The position numbers and the translations under genes are program-made. Shown here piece after piece: positions 50,593-59,397 of a stretch of 64,000 nt of DNA (within the stretch, counting starts at the first letter, position 1; every line of letters begins with the position of its first letter). The stretch is from Bisbaumannia sp015645095. Its GTDB lineage: Bacteria; Pseudomonadota; Gammaproteobacteria; Pseudomonadales; Halomonadaceae. The notes under the pieces are model-generated. The model had not been told where the DNA came from and made no database searches. It was given only the letters and a program-made list of their open reading frames with translations. The stretch covers positions 124,001-188,000 of the forward strand of contig CP141893.1 in the NCBI GenBank assembly GCA_036871055.1, read 5' to 3'.

Positions 50593-51927
50593 TTAGCTCC
50601 TGATCGCCCAGAATTGCAGTTCCAGCCCCGGGAAGTCGCCGGCCACATGGAAGGCGAAACCGCTGGCGCCCTCCAGCATGCTCCAGGCCTGACCGCTGCG
50701 GTCGAGGCGGAAGTAGCTGTAGCCGGCATGGTAGGGCAGCTCCCGGGGGGCCACCGGCAGCGGTTCCAGGGGGATCCCCGGCAGCTGCAGGCTGATGAGG
50801 TCGCGGATGCGTTCGACGCTGGCCACCTTGGTCTGCTGCAGGAACAGCTTGCGCAGGCGCTCGTGGGGCAGGTCGGCGCGCACCGCGAGGATGAAGTCGG
50901 CGTTCTCGATCAGGCCGGGGTCGGCCAGCGGCGCCACCAGCAGGCCGTAGCGGCGGGCCTGCAGCTGGATGGCCATGGCGCGCGGTTCCAGCACCGTGGA
51001 GAGGGCCTGGCGCAGGCTCTGCATCAGCGGCCGGAAGGCGCGCTCCGGGTGGTCGTGATCGTAGGCCGGGAACTCCGGCGGCAGCCGCGATTCGTCGGTG
51101 AAGGTGACCAGCTCGCTGGCGGTCTCCAGCATCTCGGCGTAGAGGCGCTCCGGGTGCAGCCGGCCGAGGCGCGCCAGGTGGGCGAAGCGCGGCTGAGCAC
51201 GGTTGAGCTGCTGGAGCAGCATGAAGTCGGCCACGTCCGCCACGCCGCTCTGCTGGGGCGAGGCGAGGCGCTGGGCGATATTGCGGGCGCGCTCGCGCAT
51301 CAGCCCGGCCATCTCGCCGAGGAAGCGCCCCAGGCGGGGAGCCGCCTGGACATTGAGCAGGGTGGGCAGGAACTGCTCGTCGAGCACCAGGCTGCCGTCG
51401 GGGCGGCGTTCGTGGATGCGCGCCACCGCCAGGCAGGCGTAGGCACTGCGGTCCTCGTTCTCGAGCAGCAGCCGGGGGGCCACCCGGGCCAGTTCCAGGT
51501 CGGTGGTGTCGCCGTCCCGGGAGTGCAGGTCGCGCACCCCGCGGGGCTCCAGGCGATAGCGGGCCGGCAGGTCGTCGCCGGGCCAGCGCACCTCGGCCAC
51601 CGCATCGGTGGCCAGGGGCAGACCCAGGTAGACCACCTGGTTGGCGATGGCGGCGTCGTCGATCTCCAGGGGCCGGGGCTCGATATCGTCGTCGGGCAGG
51701 CGGAAGGCGGTGCCGTCCGGCATGACCCCGCTGGCACGACTCAGGGCGACGCGCCCGAAGCTCAGGTACTCGGCATTGAGCTCCAGGGAGAGGAAGCCGT
51801 AGAGGTGCTGGCCGATACCCTCCAGGCGGGCATCGATCAGCCCCTCCAGGCTGCGCTGTTGCTGCTGGAAGTGCTGGGGCTTGATAAAGAGCCCCTCGCT
51901 CCAGACCACACGATTGCGACTGGCCAT
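50593..51927 (-). CDS. tssK: T6SS baseplate protein TssK (VasE)
   Basis: 444 aa. Starts RNRVVWSEGLFIKPQHFQQQ, the TssK signature, and runs through the shoulder and head domains to LELQFWAIRS. TssK links the baseplate wedge (TssF/G/E) to the TssJLM complex. The ATG overlaps the tssJ stop. Confidence 0.96.
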   Translation of the reverse strand: MASRNRVVWSEGLFIKPQHFQQQQRSLEGLIDARLEGIGQHLYGFLSLELNAEYLSFGRVALSRASGVMPDGTAFRLPDDDIEPRPLEIDDAAIANQVVYLGLPLATDAVAEVRWPGDDLPARYRLEPRGVRDLHSRDGDTTDLELARVAPRLLLENEDRSAYACLAVARIHERRPDGSLVLDEQFLPTLLNVQAAPRLGRFLGEMAGLMRERARNIAQRLASPQQSGVADVADFMLLQQLNRAQPRFAHLARLGRLHPERLYAEMLETASELVTFTDESRLPPEFPAYDHDHPERAFRPLMQSLRQALSTVLEPRAMAIQLQARRYGLLVAPLADPGLIENADFILAVRADLPHERLRKLFLQQTKVASVERIRDLISLQLPGIPLEPLPVAPRELPYHAGYSYFRLDRSGQAWSMLEGASGFAFHVAGDFPGLELQFWAIRS

Positions 51928-52463
51928 CAGCCTTCCTTCCTCAGTTCGGCCTCATGGGCGCGCAGGTGGACCAGCAGGTGGTGGTGCTCGCCGCGGGCGC
52001 GCACCCGCACCACCTTCTTCCACTCGGCCTGCTCGGTGTCGCCGTAGAAGGCGATGATGCCCAGGTAGCGGGTCTCGGGATCCACCTCGAAGGGCTCGTA
52101 GAACTTCCACTGGCCGGGCAGCAGGGTGAAGTCGTCGTGGCTCAGGTAGTTGGTGCCCAGGGCCTCCTCCAGGTCGTCGCGCAGCTGGCCGAGGTCCGCG
52201 GCCATCAGCATGGAGTCGTCCTTGAGCTGGAGAACCTGGAAGCGCAGCGGCGTGCCCTCGCCCTCCCGGTTGGGGTTGACGTCGGGCTCGGCGATCATCG
52301 CCAGGTCGATCAGGGTCGGCCGGTCCTCGGGGTAGCCCACCGGGATCGAGGGGTCGCGCACCACCTGCCAGGTCTTGCCGGCGGCTTCCCGGGTCGAGGC
52401 ACAGCCGCCGAGCAGGCCGGCGATCAGCAGCAGGGCGAGGCCGGAGGCGAGCAGTCGTTTCAT
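51927..52463 (-). CDS. tssJ: T6SS outer-membrane lipoprotein TssJ (VasD)
   Basis: 178 aa. Signal with lipobox LLGGC (Cys about 21). The mature part has the TssJ beta-sandwich pattern (PLRFQVLQLKDDSMLMAADL, LPGQWKFYEPFEVDPETRYL, IIAFYGDTEQAEWKKVV). Anchored in the outer membrane, it holds TssM from the periplasm. ATGA overlap with tagH. Confidence 0.93.
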   Translation of the reverse strand: MKRLLASGLALLLIAGLLGGCASTREAAGKTWQVVRDPSIPVGYPEDRPTLIDLAMIAEPDVNPNREGEGTPLRFQVLQLKDDSMLMAADLGQLRDDLEEALGTNYLSHDDFTLLPGQWKFYEPFEVDPETRYLGIIAFYGDTEQAEWKKVVRVRARGEHHHLLVHLRAHEAELRKEG

Positions 52464-53821
52464 GCGTCCTCCCGCTGCTGGCGACGTACCGAGTGGTCAT
52501 AGGCCTGCTCGAAGACTTCCCAGAACAGCTTCTGGAAGCCCTGCTGACGCCCGGAGTTGAGCTCCCGGTAGTAGTGGCGGTACATCTCCCAGGCCCAGCC
52601 GCCCTCGTCCTCGAGGCGGTGGCCGGCACCGCGGTAGGCGTGGAAGCGGCGCAGCAGCGCCTCGGGGGCGAAGGCATCGAGGATGGCGCCGAGGGCCTGC
52701 TCGATGGCTTCCTCCACGGCCTGCTGGTGCTGCCCCTGGTGGGTCAGGCACTCGGCCACGGCGGCCGGCGGCGAGAGGTGCACCGGGCTGCGATCGGCGG
52801 CGAACAGGGTGGTGAGGGTCTCCGGGTAGGCCTGGCCCAGGCGCAGGGGGTTGTCCTCGATGGGTTGCAGGCGGCGGTCGCGCAGCGGGTAGCGGCTGTC
52901 GTCCTGGGCGCGCTGCAGGGCCATCAGTCCCTCCAGGGCGGCGCGCAGGGTCTGGCCCGCCTCGGCCAGGAAGGCCTGCTGCTCCTCGCTGTCACGCAGC
53001 GGCAGCTCCGCCCCCAGGCCGCGCAGCAGCGGGTCGGCACCCACGTGGCCGGTGGCGCCGGCCTGGGGCTTGTGCCAGCGCTCCTCGAGCTGCTCGCCCA
53101 CCGAGCGCTCCAGGTCATTCAGTAGCCGTTCATCCATGATCAGGTCCTCGTTGGTGCGAATCGTCGGCATGTCCACGGCCGTGGCGTGCCGCGGCGGGTG
53201 GCCCCGGCCGTCGCCATGGGGCGTGGCCAGGAGGTCGTCATCGGTGGTCAGGGCCTCGGCGGCCTCGGGCTCGGTGAGGGCCAGCATGGGGTCCTGCTGG
53301 CCGGCGCCGGGACTGACGCCGCCCAGGGCCTCCAGGGGATCCTCCTGCTGCAGGCCGCGGCTCGCCTGGCTCCCCAGCGGGACCTGGGTGGCCGGCAGAC
53401 CGTCGTGCTCGAGGGCCTCGGGCTCCTCGTCGATCAGTTGGGTCAGCGGCTGGCTGCCCGGGGTGCCCTGCTGGCGATCGCCCAGGTGCACCCGCAGGCA
53501 GTAGTCGCCGAGGCGCAGTTCGTCGCCGTCGCGCAGGGCGGCGCGGCGGCCGCGCCCCAGGGGCAGGGTGGCCTGGTTGACGAAGGTGTGACCGCTGCGA
53601 TCGATCAGGCAGAAGCGGCCGTCGATGCGGCGGATCTCGGCGTGCCCCGGGCGAATGCGCCCGGCATGATCCTGCAGCAGCCAGTCGTCGCCGCCGCCGC
53701 TGCCGAGGGTGCCACCGGCGTCGCCGAACACATGGCTGCTGGTGGAGCGCCCCTCCAGGCGTTCGCTGTTGGTGACCACCAGGGTGATGGCGTCGTGATG
53801 GGGGGAGGCGTGCATGGGCAT
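52460..53821 (-). CDS. tagH: T6SS FHA-domain protein TagH (VasC)
   Basis: 453 aa. N-terminal FHA domain (about 10-110: IRPGHAEIRRIDGRFCLIDR, HTFVNQATLPLGRGRRAALR, DGDELRLGDYCLRV), a Pro/Gln/Asp-rich linker (about 115-230) and the TagH C-terminal domain (FAPEALLRRFHAYR, KLFWEVFEQAYDHSVRRQQR). It binds phosphothreonine proteins; no PpkA/PppA pair is visible in the window. ATG 53821 shares its A with the tssG stop. Confidence 0.9.
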   Translation of the reverse strand: MPMHASPHHDAITLVVTNSERLEGRSTSSHVFGDAGGTLGSGGGDDWLLQDHAGRIRPGHAEIRRIDGRFCLIDRSGHTFVNQATLPLGRGRRAALRDGDELRLGDYCLRVHLGDRQQGTPGSQPLTQLIDEEPEALEHDGLPATQVPLGSQASRGLQQEDPLEALGGVSPGAGQQDPMLALTEPEAAEALTTDDDLLATPHGDGRGHPPRHATAVDMPTIRTNEDLIMDERLLNDLERSVGEQLEERWHKPQAGATGHVGADPLLRGLGAELPLRDSEEQQAFLAEAGQTLRAALEGLMALQRAQDDSRYPLRDRRLQPIEDNPLRLGQAYPETLTTLFAADRSPVHLSPPAAVAECLTHQGQHQQAVEEAIEQALGAILDAFAPEALLRRFHAYRGAGHRLEDEGGWAWEMYRHYYRELNSGRQQGFQKLFWEVFEQAYDHSVRRQQREDA

Positions 53822-54837
53822 TACCCTGTCATCTGAATGCGGACCCGGCGGCGCCGACTGGCGCCCTGGGCGTCGGGGTTGACGAAGGTGGTCCAGCCGA
53901 GCTGGCTGCTGCCGGCCTCGCCGAGGCGCATGGGCTTGACGGCGCTCTCCAGCAGCTCGAGCTCCAGGTCGTAGGCCAGGGGCTCGCGCAGCACGAAGGC
54001 CATCAGGGTCTTGAGGGCGGCGTGCTCGTGGCCATCGGGCAGGAAGTCGCGGAAGCGCGCCAGGCTGAGGCCGCGCAGGCAGAGGGCGAACTTGCCCCCC
54101 ACGTCGGCGACCCGCTCGCCGATGCTCATGTCCTGTCCCAGGGTCATGCCGGCGAGGCCGGTGCGGCTGCGCTGGTCTTCGGGGATCGCCACCCAGCGCT
54201 GCACCCACTGCTCGATCTCCACCTCGTCCAGGTCGAAGCAGTGGGAGACGATGCTGCTGACCACTTCCGGTGAGCGGGAGCGCCCGGCCAGCAGGCCGGC
54301 GTAGGCCAGCATCTTGCTCCAGTTGATGGGCGTCTCGCCGCGCAGGTCGTCGTCGGCCAGGCCCACCAGGGCGAAGATCGCCGCCGAGAAGCCGTCGCTG
54401 GCGTTGTCCTGGTAGCGGACATAGTGGCGGTACTTGCGCCAGGCCCGGTGCATCAGGGTCAGCAGGCGGTGGTTGAAGAAGTCGAGGAAGTCGCCGGCGG
54501 TGCCCTCGCGGTGGGCACGGCCGTGGGCCAGGGCTTCCAGGTAGTAGCCGGGCAGCGGCGACTGGGTGCCCTGCAGGCCGAAGAAGCTGACCTCCAGGGC
54601 ATAGCCGTCGCCGGGGCGCGGCGCCAGCTCGACCACGTCGCTGCCGGGGAAACCCAGGGAGGCCGAGGCGTGGAAGCGCAGGCGTTCACGCCCCGGCGCC
54701 TCCTGGGCCGCCTCGAGGTCATCCCCGTGGTAGCGGTGCAGGAGTTCGACGAGCTGGAAGAAGTCGTAGCGCCGGGCCCCGTCGAGCAGGGGCCGGAGCG
54801 CTACATCAGGGGCTGCTGGCCCGGCCGCAAGGTCCAT
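53821..54837 (-). CDS. tssG: T6SS baseplate protein TssG (VasB)
   Basis: 338 aa. RRYDFFQLVELLHRYHG, RFHASASLGFPGSDV, PLPGYYLEAL, FLDFFNHRLLTLMHRAWRKY: the TssG pattern. ATG 54837 starts inside tssF, overlapping it by 37 nt; a long open frame further upstream is only the tssF region in another frame. Part of the TssE/F/G/K wedge. Confidence 0.93.
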   Translation of the reverse strand: MDLAAGPAAPDVALRPLLDGARRYDFFQLVELLHRYHGDDLEAAQEAPGRERLRFHASASLGFPGSDVVELAPRPGDGYALEVSFFGLQGTQSPLPGYYLEALAHGRAHREGTAGDFLDFFNHRLLTLMHRAWRKYRHYVRYQDNASDGFSAAIFALVGLADDDLRGETPINWSKMLAYAGLLAGRSRSPEVVSSIVSHCFDLDEVEIEQWVQRWVAIPEDQRSRTGLAGMTLGQDMSIGERVADVGGKFALCLRGLSLARFRDFLPDGHEHAALKTLMAFVLREPLAYDLELELLESAVKPMRLGEAGSSQLGWTTFVNPDAQGASRRRRVRIQMTG

Positions 54838-56564
54838 GCGTAGCGCTCTCGGTTGTGACGGTTGATGACATGCAACTCGTGGAAGGAGTTGATGCTGGCG
54901 TACAGGGAGAAGAAGTGGGACAGCACGCTGCCGAACAGGTAGAGGCTGCCCTCGTCGCCGAAGGCCGACTGCTCCAGGGTCATGGTCGAGCGCAGGCCGC
55001 GCACCGGCAGGCCGCGCTCCAGGCGGTCGATGGGCCGGGTCTCGATGGCGGCGATGCCGGCCAGGCGCTGCTGGGAGACCCGCTCCGCCTGGCGGTCGAC
55101 CAGGGCGCGGAAGTCGTAGGCGCGCAGCACCGAGCAGAGGGCGTCGCGCTCCAGCAGCGACAGGTAGTTGAGCGACAGGTTGGAGATCAGCGTCCACAGC
55201 AGGCTGCCGTCCAGGGTCGGGCGCAGGGTCGGCGTCGGCCGGGTCAGGTTGCGGAAATCGGCATAGGCCGGGCTCGACTCGGTGGGGACGCAGATATCGC
55301 CCACCGTGAGTCGCTCCGGCAGGGCCCGGTTGCTGCAGGTGAGGCGCAGCGACAGGGTCTCGCGCAGCCCCAGGCAGGCCCGTTCGTCGCCGCGCACGAA
55401 GGCGATGTCATGGTCGAAGCCGTCGCCGCGCAGGCTGTCGCGGACCCGCACCCGGTAATAGAGGGACTCCCGCTGGCGGTCGCGTTCGATCTGGTGCTGG
55501 AAGCTCTCGAAGGGCACATAGTCCCGGGGCTTGCCGCGAATCTTGCCGGACGCGCTCTCCAGCCAGCCCTGCACCGCATCGACGCTGAACACCTCGTAGT
55601 GATCGGGGTGGCGGCTGCTGGGGTGGATGCGGTATTCGCTGCGTTCGCCGCTCAGGTCGATGGGGTCGGCGTCGTGGGCGAAGAGGTTGATGGCCGGGGT
55701 GCAGTAGAGCGCCAGGTGCTCGTCGTGCACCTTGGCGTCCGCCGGCAGGGTCCGCGAGAAGACGAAACGCAGGGTCAGGCGCCGGGCCTGGCGCGGCGGC
55801 AGCCGGCGTCCCAGACCCTCGAGCTCCACGAACTGGAAGGCCTCGGGGAAGCACAGGTACTCCTGGAGGATGCGGTAGCCCTGGTGGACATTGCGCGGGT
55901 AGGGCAGCAGGGCATGCTCGCGCTCGAAGCCCACCGGCTTGAGGGTGGTGGCCGGCAGGCGCTGGGTATCGCCATCCACCTCCAGTTCGATGCGCGCCAG
56001 GTAGTGGTTGAGCCACAGGTAGAGGGTGCGGGCGGTATAGCCGTCGCCGCCCAGGTGCAGGCGCAGCGCCTCGATGCCCAGTTCGTCCAGGGGCTGGTCG
56101 CTGTGCACGTCGAGGGCCAGCTCGACGATGGAGGCCTCCCGGGAATGCTGGGCGGTGACCCCGGCGTGTTCCAGGGGGTAGAGCACCACCTCGTGGCAGG
56201 TATGGAAGCGGCAGGGGGTGCCGTCCACCGGCCGGCTGGCCAGGGCGGTGCCCGCGGCGATGCGCTGGCTGGCGCTCAGCGCATGCCAGATCGGCTGGAA
56301 CTGGACCAGGGTCATGCTGGGCACCGGACGCAGGTAGTTGGGCCACAGCATGTTGATCAGCGAGTGGGTCAGCTCCGGGAACTCGTCTTCCACCTTCTCG
56401 CGCATGCGCCCGGTGAGGAAGGCGAAGCCTTCGAGCAGCCGTTCCACGTCCGGGTCGGTGCTGCGCTCGGAGAGGAAGCGGCTCAGGCCGGGGTTGGCTT
56501 CGGCGAAGTCCCGCCCCTGGCGTCTCAGGAAATTGAGCTCATCCCGGTAATAGCGATTGAGCAT
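54801..56564 (-). CDS. tssF: T6SS baseplate protein TssF (VasA)
   Basis: 587 aa, normal length. Opens MLNRYYRDELNFLRRQGRDF; PDVERLLEGFAFLTGRMREK, ELTHSLINMLWPNYLRPVPS and FLSERSTDPDV are typical of TssF. With TssG and TssE it forms the baseplate wedge around the VgrG hub. Confidence 0.96.
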   Translation of the reverse strand: MLNRYYRDELNFLRRQGRDFAEANPGLSRFLSERSTDPDVERLLEGFAFLTGRMREKVEDEFPELTHSLINMLWPNYLRPVPSMTLVQFQPIWHALSASQRIAAGTALASRPVDGTPCRFHTCHEVVLYPLEHAGVTAQHSREASIVELALDVHSDQPLDELGIEALRLHLGGDGYTARTLYLWLNHYLARIELEVDGDTQRLPATTLKPVGFEREHALLPYPRNVHQGYRILQEYLCFPEAFQFVELEGLGRRLPPRQARRLTLRFVFSRTLPADAKVHDEHLALYCTPAINLFAHDADPIDLSGERSEYRIHPSSRHPDHYEVFSVDAVQGWLESASGKIRGKPRDYVPFESFQHQIERDRQRESLYYRVRVRDSLRGDGFDHDIAFVRGDERACLGLRETLSLRLTCSNRALPERLTVGDICVPTESSPAYADFRNLTRPTPTLRPTLDGSLLWTLISNLSLNYLSLLERDALCSVLRAYDFRALVDRQAERVSQQRLAGIAAIETRPIDRLERGLPVRGLRSTMTLEQSAFGDEGSLYLFGSVLSHFFSLYASINSFHELHVINRHNRERYAWTLRPGQQPLM

Positions 56565-56586
56565 ACGGACCTCGCCGCGGTGGTGG

Positions 56587-57009
56587 TCAGTTCAGGCACT
56601 GGTAGCGCTTGTCGTTGAGCAGCAGGTCGATGGTGGCCTCCGCCTGGTCGGCACCCAGGTCCAGGGTGGCGTGCACCTGGAAACGCAACTGCAACGGTGC
56701 GCCGGTATTGGGCAGCGACTCCACTTCGGCGCGACGGATGCGCGGCTCGAAGCGCTCGATGCACTGACGGATGGCGCGCTGGACGTTGAGCTCCAGGTCC
56801 AGCACGCCGATGGTGGCATCGTTGAAGTCGAGCAGGCCCAGCTCCGGGGCGGATTCGCTGTGCCCCGGATGGCTGTTGAGCAGATCGACCAGGTGGCGCT
56901 TGACCGACTCCACCGTTTCGAGGGCGGAGTCGGTGCCCGGGGCCTCATGGGGCGCCATCAGGCGCTCGAAGAGCCGTCCGCGGGGCCGGCCATCACGATG
57001 ATGCGTCAT
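56587..57009 (-). CDS. tssE: T6SS gp25-like baseplate protein TssE
   Basis: 140 aa. gp25/TssE pattern: LFERLMAPHE, VKRHLVDLLNSHPGHSESAP, ELGLLDFND, RAIRQCIERFEPRIRR. ATG 57009 chosen over longer frames because it directly precedes the family's start and lies 13 nt after tssC. It joins the sheath to the baseplate. Confidence 0.92.
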   Translation of the reverse strand: MTHHRDGRPRGRLFERLMAPHEAPGTDSALETVESVKRHLVDLLNSHPGHSESAPELGLLDFNDATIGVLDLELNVQRAIRQCIERFEPRIRRAEVESLPNTGAPLQLRFQVHATLDLGADQAEATIDLLLNDKRYQCLN

Positions 57010-57022
57010 GGCTCGGGGGCCC

Positions 57023-58510
57023 TCACTCCTTGTCGAGGCGACCCACCAGCGACAGCTCGAAGTTGGCGCCCATGTACTTGAAGTGCGGGCGCACCGCCAG
57101 GGAGACCTGGTACCAGCCCGGGTCGCCTTCCACGTCGGAGACCTGGATGGAGGCGGCGCGCAGCGGGCGGCGGCTGCGCACGTCGGCGGGCGGGTTCTCC
57201 TGGTCGGCCACGTACTGGCGAATCCAGGCGTTGAGCTCACGCTCCAGGTCCTGGCGCTCTTTCCAGGAGCCGATCTGTTCGCGCTGCAGCACCTTGATGT
57301 AGTGGGCGAGGCGGTTGACGATGAACATGTAGGGCAGTTGGGTGCCGAGCTTGAAGTTGGTCTCGGCGGCCTTGCCCTCGGCGGTGTTGGGGAAGGTCTT
57401 GGGCTTCTGCACCGAATTGGCGGAGAAGAAGGCGGCGTTGTCGCTGCCCTTGCGCATGGTCAGCGAGATGAAGCCCTCTTCGGCCATTTCGAACTCGCGG
57501 CGGTCGGTGACCAGCACCTCGGTGGGGATCTTGGCCTGCAGCTGGCCCATGGCCTCGTAGGTGTGCACCGGCAGGTTCTCCACGGCGCCGCCGCTCTGGG
57601 GGCCGATGATGTTCGGGCACCAGCGGTACTTGGCGAAGCTGTCGTTGAGGCGTTCGGCCAGCAGGTAGGCGGTGTTGCCCCACAGGTAGTGCTCGTGGCT
57701 CTCGCTGACCGTCTCCCGGTAGTTGAAGCTCTTGACCGGGTTCTCCACCGGGTCATAGGGCATGCGCAGCAGGAAGCGCGGCGCGGTCAGGCCCAGGTAG
57801 CGGGCATCGTCGGACTCCCGCAGGCTGCGCCAGCGGGCGTACTTGGGCCCCTCGAAGATCGCCTTGAAGTCCTTGATGTTCGGCAGCTCCTCGAAGCTGT
57901 CGATACCGAAGAAGCTGGGCGCCACCGAGGAGAGGAAGGGGGCATGGGCCATGGCGCCAACGGCGGCGGTGTACTGCAGCAGCTTGATGTCCGGCGTCGA
58001 GGGCGAAAAGTCGTAGTTGCCGATGATGGAGGCCACCGGCTCGCCGCCGAACTGGCCGTAGCCCGCGGCATAGACGTGCTGGTAGAGGCCGCTCTGGCTC
58101 AGCTCCGGAGCGAACTCGAAGTCCTCCAGCAGCTCCTCCTTGGTGGCATGCAGGACATCGAGCTTGATGTTCTCGCGGAAGTCGGTGCGATCCACCAGCA
58201 GCTTGAGGCCGCGCCAGGAGGATTCCAGGCGCTGGAACTCCGCATGGTGGAGGACCTCGTCCACCTGCTGGCCGATCTTGCGGTCCAGCTCGACGATCAT
58301 GCGATCGACCACCGCCTTGTTGACCTGGGGGGTGCCGTCGTCGCTGCGCAGGAGTTCGCCGATAAAGGCGGCGACGCCCTGCTTGGCGATGTCGTAGCCG
58401 TCGTCGGCGGGAGCCATGCGGGTCTGGGCCATTACCTGGTCGAGGAGGCTCTCCTCGGTCTGGGTCTGGGTCTCGGTCGCCTGTTGCTGCTGTTGTGCCG
58501 TGTCGGTCAT
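57023..58510 (-). CDS. tssC: T6SS contractile sheath large subunit TssC (VipB)
   Basis: 495 aa. SWRGLKLLVDRTDFRENIKL, SIIGNYDFSPSTPDIKLLQY, FLLRMPYDPVENPVKSFNY and AHYIKVLQREQIGSW are TssC hallmarks. The Gln-rich N-terminus (TAQQQQQATETQTQTEES) is longer than usual but still compatible with ClpV binding. Forms the sheath with TssB. Confidence 0.97.
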   Translation of the reverse strand: MTDTAQQQQQATETQTQTEESLLDQVMAQTRMAPADDGYDIAKQGVAAFIGELLRSDDGTPQVNKAVVDRMIVELDRKIGQQVDEVLHHAEFQRLESSWRGLKLLVDRTDFRENIKLDVLHATKEELLEDFEFAPELSQSGLYQHVYAAGYGQFGGEPVASIIGNYDFSPSTPDIKLLQYTAAVGAMAHAPFLSSVAPSFFGIDSFEELPNIKDFKAIFEGPKYARWRSLRESDDARYLGLTAPRFLLRMPYDPVENPVKSFNYRETVSESHEHYLWGNTAYLLAERLNDSFAKYRWCPNIIGPQSGGAVENLPVHTYEAMGQLQAKIPTEVLVTDRREFEMAEEGFISLTMRKGSDNAAFFSANSVQKPKTFPNTAEGKAAETNFKLGTQLPYMFIVNRLAHYIKVLQREQIGSWKERQDLERELNAWIRQYVADQENPPADVRSRRPLRAASIQVSDVEGDPGWYQVSLAVRPHFKYMGANFELSLVGRLDKE

Positions 58511-58543
58511 GAGCGTGCCTCGGTTCCGTTGCCGTGCGATGGG

Positions 58544-59050
58544 TTAGGCGTTGTCGTCGCGGGTCTCGAGCAGATCCAGCTCGGCCAGCAGCTGTTGACG
58601 CGCTTCGTCGCTCTCCAGCAGGCGCTGCAGGCGGTCGCGGAAGGCGGGGACATTGCCCAGCGGCCCCTTGAGGGCCACCAGGGCCTCGCGCAGCTCCACC
58701 AGCTTGCGCAGTTCGGGGACCTGGCGGGCGACGCTATCGGGGGCGAAGTCCGCGAGGGACTGGAAGGCCAGCTCCACCGGCAGGTCGGTGGGCTCGTCGC
58801 CCTCTTCGAGGCGGTTGGGCACGCTGGTCTGCAGCGTCAGGCCGGCCTCGCGCATCACCGACTGGAAGTTGTTCTTGTCCACCGAGACGGCGCTGCGCTC
58901 CTCGATGGGGGCCTCTTCCGGGCCGCCCTTGAAGTCGCCGACGATCAGCAGCTTCTGGGGCAGCTCGGTTTCGGCCTGCTGGTCGCCGGTGGCCGGCACA
59001 TACTTGATATTGATCCGTTCCTTCGGTGCGACGGTGCCATCTTTGGCCAT
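58544..59050 (-). CDS. tssB: T6SS contractile sheath small subunit TssB (VipA)
   Basis: 168 aa. Starts MAKDGTVAPKERINIKYVPA; LPQKLLIVGDFKGGPEEAPI and VSVDKNNFQSVMREAGLTLQ are typical. ATG 59050 follows GGGAGATTGATC; the longer frame to 59191 is not conserved TssB. First gene of the whole minus-strand T6SS run, so its upstream region (59051-59397) should carry the main promoter. Confidence 0.97.
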   Translation of the reverse strand: MAKDGTVAPKERINIKYVPATGDQQAETELPQKLLIVGDFKGGPEEAPIEERSAVSVDKNNFQSVMREAGLTLQTSVPNRLEEGDEPTDLPVELAFQSLADFAPDSVARQVPELRKLVELREALVALKGPLGNVPAFRDRLQRLLESDEARQQLLAELDLLETRDDNA

Positions 59051-59397
59051 GATCAATCTCCCTGACGAACCTGGTGCGTCTATCCGTGATTTGTGGTTTG
59101 CAGCAACTACGAGATGGCTCCGAGTATGGGTGGAGCCAATTATCATAATGAGGTCGGCGACAGAGACGCGCTGATATAAGCGGCGCCGCATGACCTTTAA
59201 TAAAGGGGTGGAATCGTTCTCAGGTGCGCGATGATAGCAACATTGTCCCGCTCTTGCAGGCGGGGGAACGGCCCCGGTGGACAGGGTTTCAAATGGTAAA
59301 AAATCGAAAAATATGCTGTAGATTCATGACTTTTCGGGATTATTTCTGGGGTGTCGCGATTGAGGGATGCGCTGACGGGGAGGGCTGTGTCTCCTGA
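59051..59397 (-). promoter_or_regulatory. T6SS operon upstream region
   Basis: 347 bp between tssB and the IS30-family element, no gene. It holds a stem TGGCTCC/GGAGCCA with 10-nt loop (59115-59138), a palindrome CCTTTAATAAAGG (59194-59206) and an AT-rich stretch (about 59290-59345). TATGAT-like -10 candidates occur near 59145, with no clear -35. I looked for a sigma-54 GG-N10-GC element on the minus strand and did not find a convincing one. Confidence 0.4.

Noticed and set aside
59051..59397. A sigma-54 promoter before tssB
   Set aside because: Searched the minus strand for GG-N10-GC with TGGCAC/TTGC flanks; nearest candidates miss one of the invariant pairs or have wrong spacing.
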